Source: Planctomycetota bacterium
Lineage (GTDB): Bacteria > Planctomycetota > UBA1135 > UBA2386
Length of the DNA stretch: 64,000 nucleotides
Reading direction: 5' to 3'
Assembly: GCA_016716265.1 (NCBI GenBank)
Contig: JADJWQ010000006.1
Location: forward strand, 1,577,501 to 1,641,500
This document shows positions 45,163 to 53,959 of the stretch, piece after piece. The position numbers and the translations under genes were made by a program. Position 1 is the first letter of the stretch; each line of letters starts with the position of its first letter. The notes under the pieces were generated by a model. The model did not search any database. It had not been told where the DNA came from and saw only the letters and a program-made list of their open reading frames with translations.

Positions 45163-46530
45163 ATGACCACCTGGAACTCCGAGCTCCGCGCGACGCTGCG
45201 GCTGGCCACGCCGATCGTCGTGGCACAGCTCGGGCAGATGGGGCTCGGTGCCGTCGACGTGCTGATGGTCGGCAACTACTCGGACGACGCGCTCGCCGGC
45301 ATCGCGATGGGGCACGTGCTGTTCTGGTCGCTCGCCGGCTTCGGCTACCGCGTCGTGACCGGCATCGATCCGCTCGCCGCGCGCAGCGTCGGCGCCGGCG
45401 ACCGCGACGGTCTGCGCCGCGCCTGCCAGGGCGGTCTCGCGATCGCCGTCCTGCTGACGATCCCGCTGACGCTGATCGGCGCCTGCGCCCGGCCGATCCT
45501 CGGCGCACTCGGCCAGCCCGCGGCGGTCCGCGAGGCGGCCGGCGCCTACGTGCTGTGGTCGCTGCCCGGGCTCCTGCCGTTCCTGGTGTTCTGCGCGCTG
45601 CGGCAGACGCTGCAGGCGATGGCGCGCCCACGGCCGGTGATGGTCGTGCTGCTCGCGGCGAACGTCCTCAATGCCATCGCCAACTATGCGCTGATCTACG
45701 GCCGGCTCGGCATGCCCGAGCTCGGACTGATCGGCTCGGCGATCGCGTCGACCATCGCGCGCGTGTTCCTGGCGACCGCATTGCTGACGCTCGCCTGGCC
45801 GCTGCTACGGGAACCGCTGCGCGAGCACGACCGCGCCGCGACGCGATGGCGTGCGCTGCGGCCGCTGGTCGCGCTCGGCCTGCCGGTCGGCGGCCAGTTC
45901 CTGCTGGAGTCCGGCGCGTTCTCGGCAACCGCCGTGATGATGGGTTGGATCGGCGGCGACGCGGTGGCCGGCCACCAGGTCGCGCTGACGCTCGCAGCGC
46001 TGTCGTTCATGGTCCCGGTCGGCATCTCGCTCGGCGCGGCGGTCCGCGTCGGACACGCGATCGGCCGTGGCGACGAGCCCGGCATGCGCCGCGCGGCCAT
46101 CGTGTCGATCGCGCTCGGCGCCGCCGTGATGCTGTCGTTCGCGGCGCTGTTCGTGCTCGCGCCGACGACGCTGGCCCGCCTGTTCTCGAAGAGCCCGGAG
46201 ATCGTGCCGATCGCCGCGCTGCTCATTCCGCTGGCCGGCGTGTTCCAGGTCAGCGACGGCGTGCAGGTCGTCTGCGGCGGTGTGCTGCGCGGCCTCGCCG
46301 ACACGCGCACCGCGTTCGTCGCACACCTGCTGTCGTTCTGGGCGGTCGGCCTGCCGATCGGCTATCTGCTCGCGTTCGAACGCGGTCACGGTGCGGCAGG
46401 ATTGTGGTGGGGGCTCGTGGTCGCGCTGTCGATCGTCGCCGTCGCACTGCTGATCTACGTGATCGCGCGCGTGCGACGGATGCGGATCGAGCCACCGCCG
46501 GCCGCCGGCGCCGCCGTCGCCGAGGCCTGA
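45163..46530 (+). CDS. MATE-family efflux transporter
   Basis: 455 residues with 12 membrane helices in the two-fold pattern of NorM/MATE exporters. The N-terminal lobe has IVVAQLGQMGLGAVDVLMVG and the paired loop YRVVTGIDPLAARSVGAGD. The second lobe has GLPVGGQFLLESGAFSATAV and HQVALTLAALSFMVPVGISL. These exporters expel cationic drugs or other compounds in exchange for Na+ or H+. ATG at 45163. It follows the OsmC remnant, and a SGNH hydrolase lies 68 bp downstream, which need not be functionally linked. Confidence 0.92.
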   Translation: MTTWNSELRATLRLATPIVVAQLGQMGLGAVDVLMVGNYSDDALAGIAMGHVLFWSLAGFGYRVVTGIDPLAARSVGAGDRDGLRRACQGGLAIAVLLTIPLTLIGACARPILGALGQPAAVREAAGAYVLWSLPGLLPFLVFCALRQTLQAMARPRPVMVVLLAANVLNAIANYALIYGRLGMPELGLIGSAIASTIARVFLATALLTLAWPLLREPLREHDRAATRWRALRPLVALGLPVGGQFLLESGAFSATAVMMGWIGGDAVAGHQVALTLAALSFMVPVGISLGAAVRVGHAIGRGDEPGMRRAAIVSIALGAAVMLSFAALFVLAPTTLARLFSKSPEIVPIAALLIPLAGVFQVSDGVQVVCGGVLRGLADTRTAFVAHLLSFWAVGLPIGYLLAFERGHGAAGLWWGLVVALSIVAVALLIYVIARVRRMRIEPPPAAGAAVAEA

Positions 46531-46598
46531 CGCGATCATCGGCCGTCGACGGGGCCGCCGCGTCGCACGCGCGGCGCCACGCCGCTACGCTCGCCGCG

Positions 46599-47678
46599 AT
46601 GCGTTGGACCCCGCTCGCCATGCTCGTGCTCGCCGCCGCGGCTGCCGGCCAGGACGCCCCCGCGCTCCGCTGGCTCGACGCCAGCGAGCTGACCGTCGAG
46701 GGCATGCCGTTCGCCGGCGAGCTCGAGGTCCCGTGGTCGCGGCTACCGGCGCGCGCCGAGGCGCTCGTGCGGAAGCCGGTGTGGGACCTGTCGACCGACT
46801 CGGCCGGCATCGTCGTGCGCTTCGTCAGCGACGCCGACCGTATCGACGTCCGCTGGACGCTGCGCCGCGAGCGGCTCGCGATGGGCCACATGCCGTCGCG
46901 CGGCGTCAGCGGCGTCGACCTGTACGTCGAGCACGAGGGCGCGCTGCGCTGGCTCGCGTGCGGCGAGCCGGGCGGGCGCAGCAGCGAGCGCACGCTGGTC
47001 AAGGACCTGCCGCGCGCGGCGCGCAGCTACGCGCTGTACCTGCCGCTCTACAACGGCTGCGAATCGCTGGAGATCGGCGTGCCCGACGGCTGCTCGCTGG
47101 AGCCGGCCGCGCCGCGCACCGCCGGGCCGATCGTGTTCTACGGCACGTCGATCACGCACGGCGCGTGCGCGTCGCGCCCCGGCACCTGCCACGTCGCGCG
47201 GCTCGGCCGCCGGCTCGACCGCGAGGTCGTCAACCTCGGCTTCTCCGGCAACGGCCGGTTGGAGATGCCGCTGTGCGAGCTGATCGCCGAGCTCGACGCG
47301 GCGGTCTACGTGCTCGACTGCCTGCCGAACCTCGACGGCGCACAGGTGCGCGAGCGACTGGTGCCATTCGTGCTGCGGCTCCGCGAGCTGCGCCCGGACG
47401 TGCCGATCGTGCTGGCCGAGGACCGCAACTACGCGGACGCGTTCCTGGTCGCCGGTCGCCGGCTGCGCAACGACGACAACCAGCGCGCGTTCCGCGACGG
47501 CGTCGCGGCGCTGCGCGAACGCGGCGTCGATGGTCTGTTCGTCGTCCCGGCGACCGCCCAGCTCGGCGCCGACGGCGACGACACCGCCGACGGCTCGCAC
47601 CCGACCGACCTCGGCTTCCTGCGCATGGCCGACGGCTTCGAGCCCGCGCTGCGCGCGGCACTCGCCTGGCACCGCTGA
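46599..47678 (+). CDS. Exported GxDLY-type SGNH hydrolase
   Basis: 359 residues with a signal peptide (MRWTPLAMLVLAAAAAGQ). An N-terminal beta domain of the SGNH_hydro_N type carries GVSGVDLYVEHEG (the GxDLY motif) at about residues 100-112. The C-terminal SGNH/GDSL lipase domain carries the Ser block FYGTSITHGACAS, then NLGFSGNGRLEMP (Gly and Asn of blocks II and III) and DGSHPTDLGF with the Asp-His pair. The catalytic set is complete. Such enzymes remove acyl groups from polysaccharides or lipids in the periplasm. ATG at 46599, with no other plausible start near the signal peptide. Confidence 0.9.
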   Translation: MRWTPLAMLVLAAAAAGQDAPALRWLDASELTVEGMPFAGELEVPWSRLPARAEALVRKPVWDLSTDSAGIVVRFVSDADRIDVRWTLRRERLAMGHMPSRGVSGVDLYVEHEGALRWLACGEPGGRSSERTLVKDLPRAARSYALYLPLYNGCESLEIGVPDGCSLEPAAPRTAGPIVFYGTSITHGACASRPGTCHVARLGRRLDREVVNLGFSGNGRLEMPLCELIAELDAAVYVLDCLPNLDGAQVRERLVPFVLRLRELRPDVPIVLAEDRNYADAFLVAGRRLRNDDNQRAFRDGVAALRERGVDGLFVVPATAQLGADGDDTADGSHPTDLGFLRMADGFEPALRAALAWHR

Positions 47679-47691
47679 CCGCTCGCGACGA

Positions 47692-49341
47692 TCACGGCAC
47701 GCGCAACGACAGCGGCGTCGAGCCGACGCTCAGCGGCACCTCGCGCAACAGCACCCCGTCACGGTGTACGGCGGCGACGTAGCTGCCCGCGCCCAGCTCG
47801 CGCGTGAACTCACCGTACGCACCGACCACGGGGAAGGCGGCGACCGGCACGCCATCCTGGCGGCGCACGGTCACGACGACGCGGTCGAGCGGACCGAGGT
47901 CATTGACGATCGTCAGCGCCGTCGTCGGAGCCAGCCGGAGCTGCAGATCGGCAACCGCGCCGCCGGACGTGTCGACCACGGCGCACGACTCGCCGACGCC
48001 GCGCTTCGTCGCGGTGACGACGTAGCGGCCGCGGCCGCAGCCCCACAGCGAGAACCGACCCTCGGTGTCGCTCGACGCGCTCATTCCATTGCGCAACGGC
48101 ATGCCCGGCGCGAGCCGGTCGAGCCGACTCCACGAGAAGCTGACCTCGGCGGCGGGCCGACCATCGGGACCGAGCACCGTGCCACCGATCGTCGCCACCG
48201 GATCGACCCGCAGGTCGCCGAGATCGAGGTCCGCGCCGGGCGCGACGCGGACGAAGCGGTGGAACACCTCGCGGTCGGCGGCCCGGACGACGACCTCCGA
48301 GACGCCGGGCGGCACGTCGGCGACGGTCGCAGTGCCGTCGTCGCCGACCTGCTGGCCGCGGCCGCCCGACTGCCGGTCGCTGATCGACACGCTGGCACCG
48401 GTCAGCGGCGCGCCGGTCTCGCTCGCCAGCACACGCATCCGCACGGAGCCGAGCGACCGGCGCAGCTCGTCGACCGCCAGCGTGAAGACCAGCTCCTCGG
48501 CGCCCGGCGGCACCAGCTGCTCCTGCACGACGACGTGGCGGCACACGAGGCTGACCCAGAGCGGCAGCGGGTCGTCGATCTCGAGCACGCCGCTGTAGCG
48601 GTCGGGCAGGCCGTCGCGCGCGAAGCGGCTGCGCCAGCGCCCGAGGCCGAGCCGGTCGACCGAGCGCAGCTCGGTCTCGGGGAAGGCGCCCGGCGGCTCG
48701 TCGCGGGTGACGACGCACGCGAGCTCGAGCATCCACAGCCCCTGCTTCGCGAGCGCGCTGCCGAGCTGCTCGCCGTCGGGCGTGACCACCGCGACCGGCA
48801 ACACCAGCGCGCGGCGCATCGTCAGGTCGCGGCGCATCAGCGGCACCGGCTCGATGCGGATCGTCTCGGTGGTCTCCCGGAAGCCGTCGGCGCGCAGCCG
48901 GATCTCGCAGTCGCCCGGCGCGAGGCCCGGGAACGCGAAGCCGAGCTCCGGCTCGATGGAGTCCTGCCGCCAGCTCGCGGTGCCGGCCGGTCGGATGCCG
49001 ACGGAGCAGCGCGGGACCGGAACGCCGTCGGGGTCGAGGACGCGGCCGACGAGCACGGTACCGTCCGCCGCTGCGCCGACACCCGCAAGCTCCGCGGCCG
49101 GCTCGACCGGCTGCCGCGCCTCCCCGCCCGCGCGCGGCGCGGTGTCCGGTATCTCGCCACGGCGCAGCGCCGGCTCGTCGCCATCGCTCGGCAGCCGAGG
49201 CGCTGGCAACGGATCGCGGGGCGCGTCGGCCGGCGGGAATCCGGTCAGCGCGAGCACGCCCACCACGGCCAGGACGACGAGCTCGGCCAGCGCGAGCGCT
49301 CGCCAGCGCCGGGCCGGGCGCGGGTCGGGGTCTTCGGTCAT
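47692..49341 (-). CDS. Membrane-anchored carboxypeptidase-regulatory-like domain protein
   Basis: 549 residues. Residues 1-11 are cytoplasmic, one membrane helix spans about 13-33 (ALALAELVVLAVVGVLALTG) and the rest is extracytoplasmic. The ectodomain has CarboxypepD_reg-type beta repeats: VLVGRVLDPDGVPVPRCSVG, RRSLGSVRMRVLASETGAPL, TIGGTVLGPDGRPAAEVSFS and AFPGLAPGDCEIRLRADGFR. It resembles the outer half of the sigma-factor fusion at 19457 but has no sigma domain. It converges with the SGNH hydrolase gene, with a 13-bp gap. The ATG at 49341 is preceded only by low-complexity Arg codons, so this start is preferred. Confidence 0.78.
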   Translation of the reverse strand: MTEDPDPRPARRWRALALAELVVLAVVGVLALTGFPPADAPRDPLPAPRLPSDGDEPALRRGEIPDTAPRAGGEARQPVEPAAELAGVGAAADGTVLVGRVLDPDGVPVPRCSVGIRPAGTASWRQDSIEPELGFAFPGLAPGDCEIRLRADGFRETTETIRIEPVPLMRRDLTMRRALVLPVAVVTPDGEQLGSALAKQGLWMLELACVVTRDEPPGAFPETELRSVDRLGLGRWRSRFARDGLPDRYSGVLEIDDPLPLWVSLVCRHVVVQEQLVPPGAEELVFTLAVDELRRSLGSVRMRVLASETGAPLTGASVSISDRQSGGRGQQVGDDGTATVADVPPGVSEVVVRAADREVFHRFVRVAPGADLDLGDLRVDPVATIGGTVLGPDGRPAAEVSFSWSRLDRLAPGMPLRNGMSASSDTEGRFSLWGCGRGRYVVTATKRGVGESCAVVDTSGGAVADLQLRLAPTTALTIVNDLGPLDRVVVTVRRQDGVPVAAFPVVGAYGEFTRELGAGSYVAAVHRDGVLLREVPLSVGSTPLSLRVP

Positions 49342-49500
49342 CACCGCAGCCTCCGCGGTCGACCGGGGGGAACCGCGACCGCGCCGCGATCGTAGCCCCG
49401 CGCCGCGGGGCCCGCATCGGGCCGCGCCCCGACGCCGCTCCACCGGCCGGCGACGGCGGGGTTGGGATCCCGGCCGGCGCGTGCGATACCGGGCGCTGCG

Positions 49501-50172
49501 ATGTACAACCCCGCGCTGCTGAGAGTTCTCGCGCTGTCCGTGCTGCTGGCCGGCTGCCGCTTCGAGGAACGTGGAACCCAGGCGACCAGCGTCCAGCCCG
49601 ACCGCCGGACGACGCAGCAGCGCGAGGCGCGCGACCCGCTGGAGGTGGACACCTCCGCCCCGGCGGTAGCGCGAGGAGAGACGGATCCGAATCCCGCTGC
49701 CCGCGACGCAGCGATACCAGCAGAGAGCCCGATGAACGAGTCATCCGACGGTCCGAAGGAGAGCCGGCCCGGCGCGACGTCCTACAACCCGCTGACGCCG
49801 GCCGAGGCGCGCGTGATCCTGCACAAGGGGACCGAGTACCCCGGCACCGGCGAATACGAGCACAACAAGGCGCGCGGGACCTACGTCTGCCGCCAATGCA
49901 ATGCGCCGCTCTACCGCTCAGAGGACAAGTTCGAGAGCGGCTGCGGCTGGCCGAGCTTCGACGACGAGATCGACGGCGCGGTCACGCGCCTGCTCGATGC
50001 CGACGGCCGTCGCACGGAGATCGTGTGCGCCAACTGCGCAGGCCACCTCGGCCACGTGTTCCACGGCGAGGGCTTCACGGAGAAGAACACGCGCCACTGC
50101 GTGAACTCGATCTCGATGCGGTTCGTCCCGGCCGGTCAACCGCTGCCCGAGAGGATCGTCATTCCTCGCTGA
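49501..50172 (+). CDS. msrB: Lipoprotein methionine-R-sulfoxide reductase B
   Basis: 223 residues: an N-terminal lipoprotein signal (MYNPALLRVLALSVLLAGC, lipobox LAGC), a spacer of about 75 residues and a full MsrB domain. The zinc-binding CxxC pairs are in YVCRQCNAP and IVCANCAGHLGH. The catalytic Cys is in NTRHCVNSISMRF. The SGCGWPSFD and GHVFHGEGF segments are intact. MsrB enzymes reduce the R form of oxidised methionine. Anchoring to the membrane outside the cytoplasm is unusual, and a matching electron donor must reach it there. The last 14 bases overlap the end of the RlmL-like gene on the other strand. Confidence 0.93.
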   Translation: MYNPALLRVLALSVLLAGCRFEERGTQATSVQPDRRTTQQREARDPLEVDTSAPAVARGETDPNPAARDAAIPAESPMNESSDGPKESRPGATSYNPLTPAEARVILHKGTEYPGTGEYEHNKARGTYVCRQCNAPLYRSEDKFESGCGWPSFDDEIDGAVTRLLDADGRRTEIVCANCAGHLGHVFHGEGFTEKNTRHCVNSISMRFVPAGQPLPERIVIPR

Positions 50173-51316
50173 CGCTCGCCGGCCCGATCTCGTAGCGGAC
50201 GAAGCGGCAGTCGATCGGGCCGTTGTACACCGGCAGCCGCCGGCTGGCGCGAAGCCGCAGGTGACGCGTCAGCTCGGGATCGCCGGACAGCACCCAGGCG
50301 ACCGCGCCGACCTGCCGGTGCAGGAAGGTCCCGAGGTCGCGCCACGAGGTCTCCAGGTCGCCCCCGCGCTCGCCGATCCGCGCGCCGTACGGCGGATTGA
50401 CGACGCACAGCGCCGGCGGCACCGGTGGCCGCCAGCTCGCGACGTCGGCGCGCTCGATCCGGATGCGGCCGCGCAATCCGGCCTGCGCGACCGCCCGCTC
50501 GGCGAGTGCCACGGCGCCCGGTTGCCGGTCCGCGCCGCACAGCCCGGGCAGCTCGCCGAGGCCGCGCGCCGCGCGCGCCTCGGCGTCGTCGAAGGCGCGC
50601 GCCCACGCCGCGCGGTCCAGGTCCTGCCAGCGCTCGAACGCGAAGCTGCGCCCGAGCCCCGGCGCGACGTCGCCGGCGAGCCACGCCGCCTCGATCAGGA
50701 ACGTGCCCGAGCCGCACATCGGATCGCACAGCGCGGAGCGGCGGTCCCAGCCGGTCGCGAGCAGCAACCCGGCGGCGATCGCTTCGTTGAGCGGGCTCTT
50801 GTGCTGCGCCTGCCGGTAGCCGCGCTTGTGCAGGCTGCGACCCGCGAGGTCGACGTACAGCGTCGCCTCGTCGCGATGGAGCCGAAGGAATACCGGCAGG
50901 TCGGGGTTCTGCGTGTCGACGTCCGGCCGCCTGCCGGTGCGGTCGCGGAAGCGGTCGACGATGCCGTCCTTGACGAGCTGCGCGGCGAAGCGCGAGTGCG
51001 TCAGGAACGAGCTCTTCAGGCTGGCGTCGACCGCGAGCGTGCCGCCGACGTCGAGGAAGCGCTCCCAGGCCTGCTCGTATACGAAGCCGTGCAGCTCGCG
51101 CTCGTCGCGCACGCGGCGCGACGCGAGCTCGAGCTGCACGCGGATCGCGGACCGCAGCCACAGACAGGCACGCGGGCCGAGCTCCGCGTCGCCCGTGAAG
51201 CGCACGCCGCCGCGCAGCTCGCGGCAATCGCGCGCGCCGAGCGCCTCGAGCTCGCCGCGCAGCACGGCCTCGAGACCGAGCGTGCAGGGCGCGTAGTACG
51301 AGAGGTCGCCGCTCAC
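50159..51316 (-). CDS. rlmL: 23S rRNA guanine-N2-methyltransferase, RlmL type (methyltransferase only)
   Basis: 385 residues from a GTG start that overlaps the NuoF stop by four bases. The N-terminal part (about 5-160, YYAPCTLGLEAVLRGELEAL and LRGGVRFTGDAELG) is the THUMP-like substrate domain of RlmL. The catalytic part carries motif I in LCDPMCGSGTFLIEAAWL and motif IV in LCVVNPPYGARIGER. It ends NGPIDCRFVRYEI, as in the N-terminal half of E. coli RlmKL. The RlmK half of that fused enzyme is absent. Expected activity is SAM-dependent methylation of G2445 of 23S rRNA. Confidence 0.85.
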   Translation of the reverse strand: MSGDLSYYAPCTLGLEAVLRGELEALGARDCRELRGGVRFTGDAELGPRACLWLRSAIRVQLELASRRVRDERELHGFVYEQAWERFLDVGGTLAVDASLKSSFLTHSRFAAQLVKDGIVDRFRDRTGRRPDVDTQNPDLPVFLRLHRDEATLYVDLAGRSLHKRGYRQAQHKSPLNEAIAAGLLLATGWDRRSALCDPMCGSGTFLIEAAWLAGDVAPGLGRSFAFERWQDLDRAAWARAFDDAEARAARGLGELPGLCGADRQPGAVALAERAVAQAGLRGRIRIERADVASWRPPVPPALCVVNPPYGARIGERGGDLETSWRDLGTFLHRQVGAVAWVLSGDPELTRHLRLRASRRLPVYNGPIDCRFVRYEIGPASVSEE

Positions 51317-52560
51317 GCCCGGCCCGCTCCGGCGGCACGCGCGAGGTCGTCCGCGAACAGCTCGAGCGCGCTGAGGATCGGGGCCGCCGCCATCTCGATC
51401 AGCGAGCAATGGCCCTTGCCGCGCGTGAACGCGGCGACCTTGCGGATCTGCTCGGCGTAGCCCGGCCCCTTGCCGGCGGCGACGCCCTGCAGCACGTGCG
51501 CGAACTGGTTGGTCTCCATGCGGCAGGGCGGACACTGCCCGCATTGCTCCGCCATGAAGAACCGCGCGATCTCGAGCAGGCGCGGCAGCGGGTCCTCGCC
51601 GACCTCGATCACGTGCACGCCGCCGCAGCCGGGACTCGTGCCGAGCGGGCGCAGCGTCTCGTGCGCGATCGGCACGTCGAGGTGCTCCGCGCCGAGGAAC
51701 GCGCAGCTCATCGCCGGCTGGATCGCGCGGATCGCGCCGCCGCTGCGCAGCCCGCCGCCGACGCCCAGCAGGAGCTCGCGCCACGTCGTGCCGAACGCCA
51801 CCTCGCAGACGCCCGGTCGCACGAAGCGCTCGGGCAGCGTGAACAGCATCGTGCCGGGGCTCTCCGCCGTGCCGAGCGCGCGGTAGGCGGCCGGCCCCTC
51901 GCGGACGATGAACGGCACGTGCGCGAGCGTCTCGACGTTGTTGACGGTCGTCGGCTCGCCGTGGATGCCATGCTCGCCCGGGTACGGCGGCTTCTTGCGC
52001 GGCTTGCCGGGCCCACCCTCGATCGCATCGATCGCGGCACTCTCCTCGCCGGCGACGTAGGTGGTCGGCGCGCGGTGGATCGCGACGTCGAGCGCGAACG
52101 TGCTGCCCGCGGCCGCCGGCCCGAGGAAGCCGGCGTCGCGCGCCTCGGCGAGCGCCGCCTCCGCGCTCGCGAGCGGGCCCACCATGTCCTCGATCAGGTA
52201 GAGCCAGCCGCGCGACGCACCGGTCGCGAACGCGCACAGCGCGAGCCCCTCGAGCACCGCGTGCGGGTAGCGCTCGACGAGGTGCTTGTCCTTGTCGCTG
52301 CCCGGCTCGTGCTCGCCGCCGTTGGCGACCACGTGCTTGCGCGGTGCGGCGGTCGTCGCGGCGAGCCGCCACTTGCGCGCGGTCGGGAACGCCGCGCCGC
52401 CACGGCCGCGCAGCCCCGCGGCCTCGACCGCGGCGAGCACCGCGGCCGGCTCACCGCCGAGCGCCGCGCGCAGCGCCGCGTAGCCGCCGGCCGCGACGTA
52501 GTCGGCGAGGGTCTGGCGCGGCGCGCCGGCAGGGCGGGTCAGCAGGATCGGCGCGGGCAT
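51313..52560 (-). CDS. nuoF: NuoF-like NADH-binding flavoprotein (orphan)
   Basis: 415 residues of the 51-kDa/NuoF type. The FMN and NAD region reads GRGGAAFPTARKWRLAA and VVANGGEHEPGSDKDKHLVE. The C-terminal SLBB-like segment and the 4Fe-4S binding site follow, with three cysteines in EQCGQCPPCRMETNQF and the fourth in GKGHCSLI. The nucleotide-binding loop differs from the usual CNADEGEPG pattern. No nuoE, nuoG or other complex I gene is near, so this may serve a different NADH-linked reductase. Its stop overlaps the methyltransferase start. Confidence 0.85.
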   Translation of the reverse strand: MPAPILLTRPAGAPRQTLADYVAAGGYAALRAALGGEPAAVLAAVEAAGLRGRGGAAFPTARKWRLAATTAAPRKHVVANGGEHEPGSDKDKHLVERYPHAVLEGLALCAFATGASRGWLYLIEDMVGPLASAEAALAEARDAGFLGPAAAGSTFALDVAIHRAPTTYVAGEESAAIDAIEGGPGKPRKKPPYPGEHGIHGEPTTVNNVETLAHVPFIVREGPAAYRALGTAESPGTMLFTLPERFVRPGVCEVAFGTTWRELLLGVGGGLRSGGAIRAIQPAMSCAFLGAEHLDVPIAHETLRPLGTSPGCGGVHVIEVGEDPLPRLLEIARFFMAEQCGQCPPCRMETNQFAHVLQGVAAGKGPGYAEQIRKVAAFTRGKGHCSLIEMAAAPILSALELFADDLARAAGAGRA

Positions 52561-52843
52561 CCCGCGGTTTTGCCGCAGCGGTGCAGCCGCCGCAAGCGCG
52601 AGCAGCGGGGCGGCTTCGGGCGGCTACCGCATTCCGGACTCGCTGGCCCTGCCGGACTTGCCGCCCGGCAGCCGACCGGGCGGGCGCCGTCTATACCGTT
52701 TCTTGATGTGGGTTCCGCCGCGGTCCCTTCGAATCGCCGGCGGCCGACTCCTACTCTCAGCGGTGGGCGGGACCCGGTCGGAGCGCGGAGTGCGGCCGCA
52801 CCGGACCGCCGCACGCCGCGATTCCCTCTCGGAGACCACGCAA

Positions 52844-53905
52844 GTGAGCTTCCGCAAGTCTGCCCTCTCGACCTTCGTCGCGTCGACACTGGTCGCGTCC
52901 GCGATGCTCCCGTCCGGCTGTGGACCTTCGCAGGACAGCGCAGAGGTCTCGCTGTCCGGCTCCGGCGCGAGCTTCCCGAGCCCGCTCTACACGACCTGGT
53001 TCGGCGAGTACCGCAAGGCGCACCCCACGGTGCGCATCGACTACACGTCGAAGGGCTCGAGCGGCGGCATCAAGGACGTGATGGAGGGAGTCGTCGACTT
53101 CGGCGCGAGCGACGCCGCGATGACCGACGCAGAGCTCGAGGAGGTCGCCCGGCTGCGGGGCAGGGGCGTGCGCATGCTGCCGATGACGGCCGGTGCCGTC
53201 GTGATCGTCTACAACCTGGCCGGCGTCTCCGGGCTGCGGATCCCACGCGAGACCCTCGCGAGCATCTACCTCGGCGAGATCACGCGCTGGGACGACCCCC
53301 GCCTCGTGGCAGCGAACCCCGATATCGCGCTCCCCGACCTCGCGATCACCGAGGTGCACCGCGCGGACGGCTCGGGCACCACCTACGCGTTCACGAACCA
53401 CCTGGCATCGATCAGCGACGCGTGGGCGAACGGGCCGGGCGTCACGACGAGCCCGAACTGGCCCGCCGAGGGCGGCATCGGGGCCAAGAAGAACGACGGC
53501 GTCGCCGCGATGGTCAAGCAGACCCCCGGCGCGATCGGCTACGTCGAGCTCAGCTTCGCCAACCAGTCGGGCCTGCCGACGGCGCTGCTGCAGAACCGCG
53601 CGGGGAAGTTCGTGCCGGCCGCGATCCCCAACATCCAGGCGGCGCTCGCCGGCACGGAGCTGCCCGCGAACCTGCGGCTGTTCCTGCCCGACCCCGCCGG
53701 GGCGGACTCCTACCCGATCGTCACCTACACCTGGCTGCTCGCCTACGAGAGCTACCCTGCCGCGAAGCTCGCCGCGCTGCAGGAGGTGCTGAAGTGGTGC
53801 CTGACCGACGGTCAGCGCTTCAGCGAGCGGCTCGGCTACGCGCCGCTGCCCGACGCGGTGGCGAGCCGCGTGATCGAGGTGGTCGGGTCGCTGCACGCCG
53901 AGTGA
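52844..53905 (+). CDS. pstS: Phosphate-binding lipoprotein PstS
   Basis: 353 residues from a GTG (VSFRKSALSTFVAST, lipobox LPSGC). The phosphate-binding signatures are VSLSGSGASFPSPLYTTWF, YTSKGSSGGIKDVMEGVVDF, GASDAAMTD and HRADGSGTTYAFTNHLA. The protein is the high-affinity periplasmic receptor of the PstSCAB transporter. A putative Shine-Dalgarno GGAG lies nine bases before the GTG. The 283 bp upstream carry no clear pho-box in my reading, and the only long alternative N-terminus is Arg-rich. Confidence 0.94.
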   Translation: MSFRKSALSTFVASTLVASAMLPSGCGPSQDSAEVSLSGSGASFPSPLYTTWFGEYRKAHPTVRIDYTSKGSSGGIKDVMEGVVDFGASDAAMTDAELEEVARLRGRGVRMLPMTAGAVVIVYNLAGVSGLRIPRETLASIYLGEITRWDDPRLVAANPDIALPDLAITEVHRADGSGTTYAFTNHLASISDAWANGPGVTTSPNWPAEGGIGAKKNDGVAAMVKQTPGAIGYVELSFANQSGLPTALLQNRAGKFVPAAIPNIQAALAGTELPANLRLFLPDPAGADSYPIVTYTWLLAYESYPAAKLAALQEVLKWCLTDGQRFSERLGYAPLPDAVASRVIEVVGSLHAE

Positions 53906-53959
53906 TCCGCCGCACCCCCAGCTCCTGTCCGAACGGCGAGCTCGCGCCGCTCCACCGCG

